From positions 1 through 64,000 of the forward strand of contig QXXE01000009.1 in NCBI GenBank assembly GCA_009911355.1: DNA of 64,000 nucleotides, given 5' to 3'. This document shows, in pieces, positions 42,017 through 50,314 of the stretch. This DNA is from Clostridiaceae bacterium (lineage in GTDB: Bacteria > Bacillota > Clostridia > Oscillospirales > Butyricicoccaceae). A model generated the notes under the pieces. That model saw nothing but the letters and a program-made list of their open reading frames with translations. It did not search any database and was not told the origin of the DNA. The position numbers and the translations under genes are program-made. The first letter of the stretch is position 1; every line of letters begins with the position of its first letter.

Positions 42017-42102
42017 AAAGGCGTATACGCCTTTCGCCTGTTTGTGTGCCAAACAGGCGAAAGGCGTATACGCCTTTCGCCTGTTTGTGTGCCAAACAGG
42101 CG
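42017..42102 (+). repeat. Two tandem 43-base interlocking palindromic units in an operon leader
   Basis: Each unit is AAAGGCGTATACGCCTTT (perfect 18-bp palindrome) followed by CGCCTGTTTG-TGTGC-CAAACAGGCG. The junction of the units creates a 38-bp perfect palindrome (42050-42087), so hairpins are mutually exclusive. The units begin 12 bases after the -10 box and end about 70 bases before the lipoprotein start, so they should be transcribed. Confidence 0.92.
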
Positions 42103-42174
42103 AAAGAGCCCTTAGGGAATTGCGTCAAAAGCACAAACTACGTCGAGAAGACAAAAATTTCAGGAGGCTTGTTT

Positions 42175-43455
42175 ATGAAGAGACTGTTAAGCCTGCTGCT
42201 GGCGCTTGCGATGATTTTCGCACTTGCAGCCTGCGGCGGCGGCAATGACAACGCTGTTACCCCGGCCGAGGGCACCCCGGCCGACACTGCCGGCGACGCT
42301 GCGGATGAACCCGCAGACGAACCTGCGGATGCAGAAGGCACCGAAGATTGGCACATCGGCATCGTAACCGGTTCGGTTTCCCAGTCCGAGGACGACCGCC
42401 GCGGCGCGGAAGCGTTCCAGGCGGCATACGGTGAAGACAAGGTAACTCTCGCAATCTACCCCGACAACTTCACCGAAGAGCTGGAAACCACCATCCAGAC
42501 CATCGTTAACATGTCTGATGACCCGCTCATGAAGGCGATCATCGTTAACCAGTCCATCCCCGGCACCACCGAAGCGTTCCGCCAGATCAAGGACCGCCGC
42601 CCCGATATCATCTGCATCGCCGGCGAGTCCCATGAGGACCTCCCCGAGATCGGCTCCGCTGCCGACCTCGTCTGCAACAACGACTTCGTATCCCGCGGCT
42701 ACCTGATCATCCGCACTGCGCATGAGCTCGGCTGCGACACCTTCGTCCACATCTCCTTCCCGCGCCACATGTCCTATGAGACCATGAGCCGCCGCGCTGC
42801 CATCATGGAAGCTGCGTGCGAGGAGTTTGGCATGAAGTTCATCCTTGAGACCGCGCCCGACCCGACCACTGACGTCGGTATTCCCGGTGCGCAGGCTTAT
42901 ATCCTTGAGAAGGTTCCGGAGTGGGTCGAGAAATACGGCAAGAACGCTGCTTACTTCTGCACGAATGACGCGCACACCGAGCCGCTGCTGAAGCAGCTGC
43001 TTGAGTACGGCGGCTACTTCATCGAAGCCGACCTGCCGTCCCCGCTGATGGGCTACCCCGGCGCGCTGGGCATCGACCTGACCGAAGAGCAGGGCGACTT
43101 TGAAAAGATTCTTGCGAAGGTCGAAGCTTCGATCAACGAAAAGGGCGGCGCTGGCAAGTTCGGCACCTGGGCTTACTCCTATGGCTACACCCTGTCGGCG
43201 GGCCTTGCAGAGCACGCAAAGAACGTCATTGAGGGCAAGAGCGAGCTGCATGATATGGATGCTATCGCGTCTGCGCTCCAGGTCTACTCCCCGAACGCGG
43301 AGTGGAACGGCTCCAGCTATACCAACGCGACCACCGGCGTCAAGTCGGACAACACCTTCCTCATCTATCAGGACACCTACATCATGGGCGATCCGGGCCA
43401 CTACATGGGCTCCGCGCAGGTTGAGGTTCCCGAAAAGTATTTCACTGTAAGCTAA
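42175..43455 (+). CDS. DUF3798-family substrate-binding lipoprotein
   Basis: 426 residues from the ATG eight bases after AGGAGG. A lipoprotein signal (KRLLSLLLALAMIFALAACGG, lipobox LAAC, with residues split by the signal peptidase II site) is followed by an acidic linker and a two-lobed binding-protein-like domain starting WHIGIVTGSVSQSEDDRRG. The fold and the downstream sugar-type ABC genes mark it as the extracytoplasmic binding protein. The DUF3798 ligand is not established. A strong hairpin after the gene would make it more abundant than the transporter subunits, as usual for binding proteins. Confidence 0.87.
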   Translation: MKRLLSLLLALAMIFALAACGGGNDNAVTPAEGTPADTAGDAADEPADEPADAEGTEDWHIGIVTGSVSQSEDDRRGAEAFQAAYGEDKVTLAIYPDNFTEELETTIQTIVNMSDDPLMKAIIVNQSIPGTTEAFRQIKDRRPDIICIAGESHEDLPEIGSAADLVCNNDFVSRGYLIIRTAHELGCDTFVHISFPRHMSYETMSRRAAIMEAACEEFGMKFILETAPDPTTDVGIPGAQAYILEKVPEWVEKYGKNAAYFCTNDAHTEPLLKQLLEYGGYFIEADLPSPLMGYPGALGIDLTEEQGDFEKILAKVEASINEKGGAGKFGTWAYSYGYTLSAGLAEHAKNVIEGKSELHDMDAIASALQVYSPNAEWNGSSYTNATTGVKSDNTFLIYQDTYIMGDPGHYMGSAQVEVPEKYFTVS

Positions 43456-43485
43456 ATTCTTCGGGTAAAAAAACAAAGAGTTTCA

Positions 43486-43522
43486 GACAGCAGGGGGAAG
43501 GCATATCCTTCCCCCTGCTGTC
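43486..43522 (+). terminator. Intercistronic hairpin (attenuating terminator)
   Basis: A perfect stem, GACAGCAGGGGGAAGG pairing with CCTTCCCCCTGCTGTC, with a short loop and only a weak T tail (ATATTG). It probably causes partial termination or mRNA stabilisation after the binding-protein gene. Confidence 0.75.
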
Positions 43523-43558
43523 ATATTGACGCTTCATAGGGGCATACCGGCGAAGGGA

Positions 43559-43722
43559 AGCCCCCGTCCCGCCCGCAGGCGCGAAAGGGAGTCCAGAGGG
43601 ACGAGTCCCTCTGGCGGGTCCAGCGCCGGTGCGCTGGCCGCGCCCCGCAGGGTGCGGAAGCCCCGTCCCGCCCGCAGGGCGCGGAAGCCCGCGTCCCGCG
43701 GCACAGGACGGGCAGTCCCCCC
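43559..43722. repeat. Inverse R1 cluster
   Basis: CCCGTCCCGCCCGCAGGCG, CCAGAGGGAC-GA-GTCCCTCTGG, then repeated cccgtcccgcccgcagg pieces. It lies inside the operon, between the binding-protein and ATPase genes, and with the hairpin accounts for 43456-43757. Confidence 0.88.
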
Positions 43723-43757
43723 CGTAAGTAGTTTTGAGTTTTAGGTAAGGTGCAACG

Positions 43758-45350
43758 ATGACAAACAGCAATATCCCCCTGCTGGAAATGCAGAATATCA
43801 AAAAGGACTTCTTCGGCAACCAGGTGCTCACCGACATCAATTTCACCCTCGGCGCGGGCGAGGTGCTGGGCCTGTGCGGCGAAAACGGCGCGGGCAAGTC
43901 GACACTGATGAAGATCCTTTTCGGCATGGACGTGATCCGGGAAACGGGCGGCTACGGCGGCGACGTGCTGATCAATGGCCAGAAGGTCACGTTCAACACC
44001 CCCTTTGACGCGCTCGCGGAAGGCATCGGCATGGTGCATCAGGAATTCTCCCTGATCCCCGGCTTCACCGCCACAGAGAACATCCTCTTAAACCGTGAGC
44101 CCCGCAAAAACAACATTGTTTCTGAGATTTTCGGCGACCGCCTGAACACCCTTGACCGCAAGGACATGGCCGAACGCTCGGCGCAGGCGATCCAGAAGAT
44201 GGGCGTCGAGATCGACGCGGATATGGTGATCAGCGATATGCCGGTCGGCCATAAGCAGTTTACCGAGATCGCGCGCGAGCTCAGCAAGGAGCAGCTCAAG
44301 CTGCTGATCCTCGACGAGCCCACCGCCGTACTGACCGAGCAGGAGGCCGAAGCGCTGCTGACCTCCATCCGCAGCATGGCGGCGCGCGGCATCGCGGTCA
44401 TTTTCATTACCCACCGCCTGCACGAGATCCTTGCGGTCTGTGACAAGGTCGTGGTCATGCGCGACGGCTGCGTCGTGCGCGACGTGCCCGCAAACGAGAC
44501 AAGCGTTTCCGATATCACCAAATGGATGGTCGGGCGCAGCGTGAACGCCCCCGCCGCATCCGCTGCGGTACAGGCAGGCGGGCCGGCGAAAAACATTATG
44601 TCCATCCGCAACCTGTGGGTGGATATGCCCGGCGAGACCGTACGCAATGTGTCCCTTGACATCCGGGAAGGCGAGATCCTCGGGATCGGCGGCCTTGCCG
44701 GGCAGGGCAAGCTCGGCATCCCGAACGGCGTGATGGGCCTCTATGACGCGGGCGGCACGGTCGAGTTTGACGGCCGCGAGATCCCGCTCAACGCCCCCCG
44801 CAGCTGCCTGGACGCTTCCCTTGCGTTTGTGTCCGAGGACCGGCGCGGCGTAGGGCTCCTGCTCGACGAATCGCTCGAGTGGAACGTTGCCTTTGCCGCG
44901 ATGCAGGTGCAAGGCAAATTCCTGAAAAAATACCTCGGCGGGCTGGTTTCCTGGCGCGACGAGAAAGCGATCCGGGAGGTCACCCGGAAATATATCGACG
45001 ACCTTGCGATCAAATGTACAAGCTCCCGCCAGAAAGCCAAGGAGCTTTCGGGCGGCAACCAGCAGAAGATCTGTCTTGCGAAGGCGTTCGCGCTTGAGCC
45101 CAGGTTCCTCTTCGTCTCCGAGCCGACGCGCGGCATCGACGTAGGCGCAAAGGCGCTGGTGCTGGAATCGCTCAAGCAGTTCAACCGGGAGCGCGGCGTT
45201 ACCGTTGTCATGATTTCCTCCGAGCTGGAGGAGCTGCGGCAGACCTGCGGGCGCATTGCAATCGTTTCCGGCGGGCGTATCGCAGGCATCCTCCCGGCAA
45301 CCGAGCCCAGCGAGGCGTTCGGCGAGCTGATGGTCAGCCAGGTTAAGTAA
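43758..45350 (+). CDS. ABC transporter ATP-binding protein, RbsA/MglA type (two ATPase domains)
   Basis: 530 residues. Domain 1 has Walker A GENGAGKST (about residues 45-53), the Q-loop segment MVHQEF, and Walker B LLILDEPTAVL; its signature region (MPVGHKQFTEIA) deviates from LSxGQ. Domain 2 has a degenerate Walker A (GLAGQGKLG), normal for this type, a canonical LSGGNQQK signature and FVSEPTRGID. Such duplicated ATPases drive ribose/galactose- or nucleoside-type importers. The ligand is unknown. Confidence 0.92.
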   Translation: MTNSNIPLLEMQNIKKDFFGNQVLTDINFTLGAGEVLGLCGENGAGKSTLMKILFGMDVIRETGGYGGDVLINGQKVTFNTPFDALAEGIGMVHQEFSLIPGFTATENILLNREPRKNNIVSEIFGDRLNTLDRKDMAERSAQAIQKMGVEIDADMVISDMPVGHKQFTEIARELSKEQLKLLILDEPTAVLTEQEAEALLTSIRSMAARGIAVIFITHRLHEILAVCDKVVVMRDGCVVRDVPANETSVSDITKWMVGRSVNAPAASAAVQAGGPAKNIMSIRNLWVDMPGETVRNVSLDIREGEILGIGGLAGQGKLGIPNGVMGLYDAGGTVEFDGREIPLNAPRSCLDASLAFVSEDRRGVGLLLDESLEWNVAFAAMQVQGKFLKKYLGGLVSWRDEKAIREVTRKYIDDLAIKCTSSRQKAKELSGGNQQKICLAKAFALEPRFLFVSEPTRGIDVGAKALVLESLKQFNRERGVTVVMISSELEELRQTCGRIAIVSGGRIAGILPATEPSEAFGELMVSQVK

Positions 45351-45366
45351 GGAGGGCATGGTTTCA

Positions 45367-46431
45367 ATGGAAAAAACAACCCCACTGGGCAAAAGCAGGC
45401 TGCAGCAGCTGATCGACCAGTTCGGCCTGCCCCGGCTGATTATCGCCGGGTTCCTGCTGGTGCTCTTTATCATGGCGCCCTTTGTCGGCGCCGACCTCCC
45501 CAGCCAGATTACCAACACCATCAACCGCTTCAGCTGGAACGCCGTGCTGGTGCTCGCGATGGTGCCGATGGTCCATTCGGGCTGCGGGCTCAATTTCGGC
45601 CTGCCGCTGGGGATTATCTCCGGCCTGCTGGGCGCGACGATCACGCTGAACCTGGGTTTCCGCGGGCTGGCGAGCTTCTTTATGGCAATCCTGATCGCGA
45701 CCCCCTTCGCGGTCGTGCTGGGCGGCGGCTATGGTTTCCTGCTCAACAAGATCAAGGGCGGCGAAATGATGGTTGCGACCTACGTCGGCTTTTCGTCGGT
45801 TTCCTTCATGTGCATGATGTGGCTGCTGCTGCCGTATTCCAACCCCACGATGGTCTGGGGCCTTTCGGGCAAGGGCCTGCGCACCACCATTTCGCTGGAG
45901 GGCTATTACGACAAAGCGCTCGCGAAGATCGGCCAGATCAATATCGGCAATATTTCCATCCCGACCGGGACGCTGTTGTTCTTTGCGCTGCTGGCGTTCC
46001 TGATGTGGGGCTTCCTGCATACCAAAACCGGCACTGCCATGACAGCGGTTGGCTCCAACCCGGCGTTCGCGAAGGCTTCGGGCATCAACATTGACCGGAT
46101 CCGCGTCCTGTCGGTCATCCTGTCGACATGGATTGCGGCGGTCGGCATCCTCGTTTACGAGCAGGGCTTCGGCTTTATCCAGCTGTATATGGCGCCGTTC
46201 AATATGGCGCTGCCCGCGGTGTCGGCGATCCTGATCGGCGGCGCGTCGGTCAACAAGGCGTCGATCTCCAATGTGATTATCGGGACCTTCCTGTTCCAGG
46301 GCATTGTTACGATGACCCCGACGGTAATGAATTCCATGATCCATATGGATATGAGCGAGGTTATCCGCGTGATCGTATCGCAAGGCATGATCCTGTACGC
46401 ACTGACGCGCAAAACGGAGGGCTCGAAATGA
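45367..46431 (+). CDS. ABC transporter permease 1 (RbsC-like, BPD_transp_2 family)
   Basis: 354 residues from the ATG at 45367 (AGGAGG 11 bases upstream); an ATG at 45358 is only 3 bases from that site. About eight to ten membrane helices. Signature-like features are GCGLNFGLPLGIISGLLGA, the AVGSNPAFAKASGINIDRIR cytoplasmic coupling loop and ILIGGASVNKASISNVIIG. It pairs with permease 2 as a heterodimer. Its stop overlaps the next ATG (ATGA). Confidence 0.9.
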   Translation: MEKTTPLGKSRLQQLIDQFGLPRLIIAGFLLVLFIMAPFVGADLPSQITNTINRFSWNAVLVLAMVPMVHSGCGLNFGLPLGIISGLLGATITLNLGFRGLASFFMAILIATPFAVVLGGGYGFLLNKIKGGEMMVATYVGFSSVSFMCMMWLLLPYSNPTMVWGLSGKGLRTTISLEGYYDKALAKIGQINIGNISIPTGTLLFFALLAFLMWGFLHTKTGTAMTAVGSNPAFAKASGINIDRIRVLSVILSTWIAAVGILVYEQGFGFIQLYMAPFNMALPAVSAILIGGASVNKASISNVIIGTFLFQGIVTMTPTVMNSMIHMDMSEVIRVIVSQGMILYALTRKTEGSK

Positions 46432-47555
46432 ACGGAAACAACAACATGGGGAAAAAGGCCCTCGGCCTGCTGCAAAAGAACAGCGTGCCGATTATGTTTA
46501 TCCTGATCTGCGCAATCTGCATCCCGCTTTCCGGCTTTTCGGTGGGCTATCTTGCCAACGAGATTGTCACCCGAATGGGGCGCAACTGCTTCCTGATCCT
46601 TTGCCTGCTGTTCCCGATCATGGCGGGCATGGGGCTGAATTTCGCGATGACGCTTGGCGCGATGGCGGGCGAGATCGCGCTGATCCTGGTTGCTGACTGG
46701 CAGATCTGGGGCATCCCGGGGATCGTGCTGGCGATGATCGTTTCTATCCCGATCTCGGCGATGCTGGGCTGGATGTGCGGCACGATCCTCAACCGGGCGC
46801 GCGGGCGCGAGATGATTACCGGCTATATCCTGAACTTCTTCGTCGGCAGCGGCCTGTATTTGATGGTGGTGCTGTATATGATGGGGCCGGTCATCCCGAT
46901 CAAGCATGCGAGCATCAAGCTGCCGCGCGGCTACGGCATCCGGAATACGGTCAGCCTGCTGAGCATGCGCCAGAAGCTGGACGACCTGCTTGCGGTCAAC
47001 ATTGGCGGGGTAAAGATCCCGGTGCTGACCTTCCTGATTATCGGGGTGCTGTGCCTGTTTATCGTGTGGTTCCGGCGCACCAAGCTGGGGCAGGATATGC
47101 GTGCGGTCGGGCAGGATATGGAGGTTGCGCGCGACGCGGGCATCAAGGTCGAGCGCACCCGTATTATTTCGATTATTATGTCGACAGTATTTGCGGGCTT
47201 CGGCATGATCATTTACTTGCAGAATATCGGCAATATGCCCACTTACACAGCGCATTCGCAGATCGGCATGTTCTGTATTGCGGCGCTGCTGGTAGGCGGG
47301 GCGTCGGTTGACCGGGCGTCGATCGGCAATGTGTTCCTGGGTGTGACGCTGTTCCATCTGATGTTCATTGTAGCGCCTTCGGCGGGCGCGGCGATCACGG
47401 GCGACTCGATGATCGGCGAATATTTCCGCGTATTTGTATCTTATGGCGTTATCACGCTTGCGTTGGTGATGTATGAGATGAAGAAGCGCTCGATGAAGAG
47501 CTTGGCGGGTCAGCAGCTTGCGCTCGCGCAGCGGGAGGAGGCTGGTGACAAGTGA
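46428..47555 (+). CDS. ABC transporter permease 2 (RbsC-like, BPD_transp_2 family)
   Basis: 375 residues, paralogous to permease 1: GMGLNFAMTLGAMAGEIAL, the coupling loop AVGQDMEVARDAGIKVERTR, and LVGGASVDRASIGNVFLG match corresponding parts. Two distinct permeases give a heterodimeric channel, unlike RbsC homodimers and more like nucleoside/BMP-type importers. The start overlaps permease 1 and the end overlaps the next gene (GTGA). Confidence 0.9.
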   Translation: MNGNNNMGKKALGLLQKNSVPIMFILICAICIPLSGFSVGYLANEIVTRMGRNCFLILCLLFPIMAGMGLNFAMTLGAMAGEIALILVADWQIWGIPGIVLAMIVSIPISAMLGWMCGTILNRARGREMITGYILNFFVGSGLYLMVVLYMMGPVIPIKHASIKLPRGYGIRNTVSLLSMRQKLDDLLAVNIGGVKIPVLTFLIIGVLCLFIVWFRRTKLGQDMRAVGQDMEVARDAGIKVERTRIISIIMSTVFAGFGMIIYLQNIGNMPTYTAHSQIGMFCIAALLVGGASVDRASIGNVFLGVTLFHLMFIVAPSAGAAITGDSMIGEYFRVFVSYGVITLALVMYEMKKRSMKSLAGQQLALAQREEAGDK

Positions 47556-48055
47556 GCAAACGGAGGATCGTGTTTTGTGTTGTAGCGGTTGCGGCACTGC
47601 TTGCGGTTGCGGGGGCGATGTTTGTAATCGGACGCGGGCACACGGTATATTTTGACAATGTCACGGCTGAATACGGCGGTATGGAGTACAAGGCGCCGCA
47701 CAGGATCGAGGTTTATGTTGATGGCGAACGGGTTGCGAAGCTGGCGGCGCGGGAGCGCGGCATGGTGACGACGATCGGTCAGGGCTTTGACATGACGATC
47801 AATGTGACGCAGGAGAAGGATGGGGAGACGTTGTCTTACCAGGTACACCTGAACCTGCCTTACAGCATGGACGGGATTATTGTGAATCTTCCGATGCTTC
47901 TGGCGGGGCAGCCGCAGGAGGCGTGGCTGTCTGAATTCATCCAGACGGTTGTTGAGGAAGAGGAGGAAGAAGAAGTACCGGGCGGCGGTGAAGACGACGG
48001 CTTGGGCATTGGGGGCGAAGAGGGCCTCGAGATGTCCGACGAATTCGAAGTCTAA
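47552..48055 (+). CDS. Membrane-anchored accessory protein of the ABC operon (perhaps DUF6672-type)
   Basis: 167 residues from a GTG overlapping the permease stop. One N-terminal membrane helix (about 6-26), then a small beta-rich extracytoplasmic domain (HTVYFDNVTAEYGGMEYKAP) and a very acidic tail (EEEEEEEVPGGGEDDG). I recall similar proteins closing DUF3798 transporter operons, which fits DUF6672, but the family name is not certain. Its coupling to the operon suggests a structural role at the outer face of the transporter. Confidence 0.75.
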   Translation: MSKRRIVFCVVAVAALLAVAGAMFVIGRGHTVYFDNVTAEYGGMEYKAPHRIEVYVDGERVAKLAARERGMVTTIGQGFDMTINVTQEKDGETLSYQVHLNLPYSMDGIIVNLPMLLAGQPQEAWLSEFIQTVVEEEEEEEVPGGGEDDGLGIGGEEGLEMSDEFEV

Positions 48056-48059
48056 TTCG

Positions 48060-48392
48060 GTACGCCTGCGCGGCGGGCGGCAGGGCGCTGCCCCTGCACC
48101 CCGCGCCTGCGCGGCGGGCGGCAGGGCGCTGCCCCTGCACCCCGCGCCTGCGCGGCGGGCGGCGGGGCGCTGCCCCTGCACCCCGCGCCTACGCGGCGGG
48201 CGGCGGGGCGCTGCCCCTGCACCCCGCGCCTACGCGGCGGGCGGCAGGGCGCTGCCCTGCACCCGCTGGGGCTTTCGCCCCAGACCCCGAGATGCTTCGC
48301 ATCTCAGCTCCGCTGCGGCGGGGACGGGGGCTGGGATTTTGCAGGACGCTTTGTGCCCTGCACCCAGCCCGCCATGAGGACAGCGGGCTGGG
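48060..48392. repeat. R1 cluster with five GGGGC/GGGC tandem units plus companion hairpin
   Basis: Tandem units of about 41 bases (cagggcgctgcccctg plus caccccgcgcctgcgcgg), then GAGATGC / GCATCTC and a GGGGACGGGG edge, then the CCCAGCCCGC / GCGGGCTGGG hairpin (48363-48392). It explains the non-coding gap before pepD. Confidence 0.9.
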
Positions 48393-48424
48393 CGGTTTCC
48401 AGCTCTGCATTTAAGATTGACAAC

Positions 48425-48453
48425 ACAGCCCATACTCAACCGGTATGGGCTGT
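48425..48453 (+). promoter_or_regulatory. Leader hairpin just upstream of pepD
   Basis: Perfect ACAGCCCATAC / GTATGGGCTGT stem (11 bp, 7-base loop) followed by TGTTGTTA and then the GGAGGG ribosome binding site. It may be the terminator of the preceding operon or an attenuator of pepD. Confidence 0.55.
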
Positions 48454-48473
48454 TGTTACAGGAGGGAATTGTT

Positions 48474-49922
48474 ATGGCAGTATTATCCGGCCTTGCGCCG
48501 AAGGAAGTTTTTGCGTATTTTGAAAAACTGTGCAGCGTTCCGCACGGCAGCGGCAATACGAAACAGATCAGTGACCTGTGTGTCGGGTTTGCCCGTGAAC
48601 TGGGGCTGCGATACCGGCAGGACGCGGCGAACAATGTTGTCATCTGGAAGGACGCCAGCCCCGGGCATGAGGGTGCGGAGCCGGTGATCCTGCAAGGGCA
48701 CATGGATATGGTTTGCGCGAAGGAGGAAAGCTGCGCGAAGGACATGACGGCGGAAGGGCTCGACCTTGCGACCGACGGCGAATGGGTCTGGGCAAAAGGC
48801 ACCTCGCTCGGCGGCGACAACTGCATTGCGGTTGCGATGATCCTTGCGCTGCTGGCTGACGACACCTTGGAGCATCCGCCGCTCGAAGCGGTGTTCACTG
48901 TCGATGAGGAGATCGGCATGGACGGCGCGTTTGCGCTGGACTGCTCCGACCTGCGCGGGCGGCAGCTGCTCAACCTCGATTCGGAGGAAGAGGGTGTGTT
49001 TACCGTTTCCTGCGCGGGCGGCGTGCGCGCCGACTGTCTGCTCCCCGGCCAATTGGAGCCTGTTACGGGCGGGCGCGGCTATCGCGTGACGCTGTCAGGG
49101 CTTCAGGGAGGCCACTCCGGTGCGGATATCGACAAGGGACGCGGCTCAGCAAACCAGTTGATGGGGCGCGTGCTGTTCAGTGCGATGGAACGCGTACCCG
49201 GGCTGCGCGTGGCGGATATCCGCGGCGGAAGGTTCGATAATGTGATCTGCTCCCGCAATGACGCGCTGGTGGCGATCCCGGACGGAAAAACGGCGGAATT
49301 TGAGTCGTTTATCAGCGAATTCGATGCGGTTTTGAAAAACGAGTATGCGGGCTGCGACGAGGGCGTCACGCTGGCGTGCGCGCCTGCGGAGGTGGGGAGC
49401 GCCCTGTCCGCAGAGGCCACTTCATCGGTGCTGTATACCCTCCTGGCGCTTCCGCAGGGCGTGCAGGCGATGAATGTTGATTTTAAGGGGCTGGTACAGA
49501 CCTCGCTGAACCTCGGCGTGATGGGCATGGAGCCCGAAGGGCTGCGCCTGACCATCTCGCTGCGCTCGTGCATTGCCTCTCAAAAAGCGATGCTGCTCCA
49601 ACGGGTGCGGGCAATCGTGGAATCGGGCGGCGGCTCAGTTTCCACGCGCAGCGATTACCCTGGCTGGCAGTATGCGCGCACCTCGGCAATGCGCGACCGC
49701 CTTTTAGCGGTATGGAAGTCGCTGGGCGGCACCGAAGGGCGGCTGGACGCTACCCATGGCGGGCTTGAATGCGGCCTGTTTATCGAGAAGCTTCCGGGGC
49801 TTGACGCGGTTTCGCTGGGGCCTGAGCTTCATGACGTGCATTCCCCGCGCGAGCGCCTGAGCGTCCCCTCAACCGAACGGGTTTATTGTCTCGTGCGGGA
49901 ATTCCTCTCGCAAAGCTGCTAA
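48474..49922 (+). CDS. pepD: Aminoacyl-histidine dipeptidase (M20-type, PepD/beta-Ala-His dipeptidase)
   Basis: 482 residues, the family size. M20 metal-site motifs are present: QGHMDMV (His and Asp ligand region, about residues 80-86), GTSLGGDNCIAVA with the bridging Asp (about 119), and FTVDEEIGMDGA with the catalytic Glu pair (about 149). A lid/dimerisation domain lies in the middle, with SGLQGGHSGADIDKGR. It hydrolyses Xaa-His and other dipeptides in the cytoplasm. Single gene with a strong ribosome binding site and its own terminator. Confidence 0.93.
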   Translation: MAVLSGLAPKEVFAYFEKLCSVPHGSGNTKQISDLCVGFARELGLRYRQDAANNVVIWKDASPGHEGAEPVILQGHMDMVCAKEESCAKDMTAEGLDLATDGEWVWAKGTSLGGDNCIAVAMILALLADDTLEHPPLEAVFTVDEEIGMDGAFALDCSDLRGRQLLNLDSEEEGVFTVSCAGGVRADCLLPGQLEPVTGGRGYRVTLSGLQGGHSGADIDKGRGSANQLMGRVLFSAMERVPGLRVADIRGGRFDNVICSRNDALVAIPDGKTAEFESFISEFDAVLKNEYAGCDEGVTLACAPAEVGSALSAEATSSVLYTLLALPQGVQAMNVDFKGLVQTSLNLGVMGMEPEGLRLTISLRSCIASQKAMLLQRVRAIVESGGGSVSTRSDYPGWQYARTSAMRDRLLAVWKSLGGTEGRLDATHGGLECGLFIEKLPGLDAVSLGPELHDVHSPRERLSVPSTERVYCLVREFLSQSC

Positions 49923-49976
49923 GCAGAGCCGTCAGAGAAAGAGAGACAGCCTGTACTATTTCAAAACAAAATTAGC

Positions 49977-50014
49977 AACGTCCGCTGGAAAGCAATTGTT
50001 TTCCAGCGGACGTT
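49977..50014 (+). terminator. Intrinsic terminator of pepD
   Basis: AACGTCCGCTGGAAA and TTTCCAGCGGACGTT form a long perfect stem followed by ATTTACC. Confidence 0.85.
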
Positions 50015-50025
50015 ATTTACCCCAA

Positions 50026-50065
50026 AAAACAAAAATACCCGTCTCCAGGATTTCCTGGAGACGGG
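50026..50065 (-). terminator. Intrinsic terminator facing the minus-strand kinase operon
   Basis: CCCGTCTCCAGG / CCTGGAGACGGG stem; on the minus strand it is followed by TATTTTTGTTTTTTGG. The R1 cluster lies between it and the kinase stop codon. Confidence 0.85.
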
Positions 50066-50100
50066 CAACTTAATATACCGATCTTCGAAGAATATTGCTA

Positions 50101-50290
50101 ACCCCCGTCCCGCCCGCAGGCGATGGAAGGGATTCCAAAGGGGCTAGCCCCTTTGGCGCTGTCCGCGCAGGACGCCTGCCCGGCGAGGGCGACCCCCGTC
50201 CCGCCCGCAGGCGACGGAAGGGATTCCAAAGGGGCTAGCCCCTTTGGCGCTGTCCGCGCAGGACGCCCGCCCGGCGAGGGCAACCCCCGC
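50101..50290. repeat. Two tandem inverse R1 repeats
   Basis: Two near-identical copies of about 95 bases, each with CCCGTCCCGCCCGCAGGCG, the perfect CCAAAGGGGCT / AGCCCCTTTGG palindrome and ctgtccgcgcaggacgcc, followed by cggcgagggc. Confidence 0.93.
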
Positions 50291-50314
50291 ACACAGGCGG
50301 AACGCAGCAGGCGC

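Noticed and set aside
42013-42174. Leader peptide through the tandem palindromes
   Set aside because: No ribosome binding site, and the reading frame is a by-product of the 43-base repeats.
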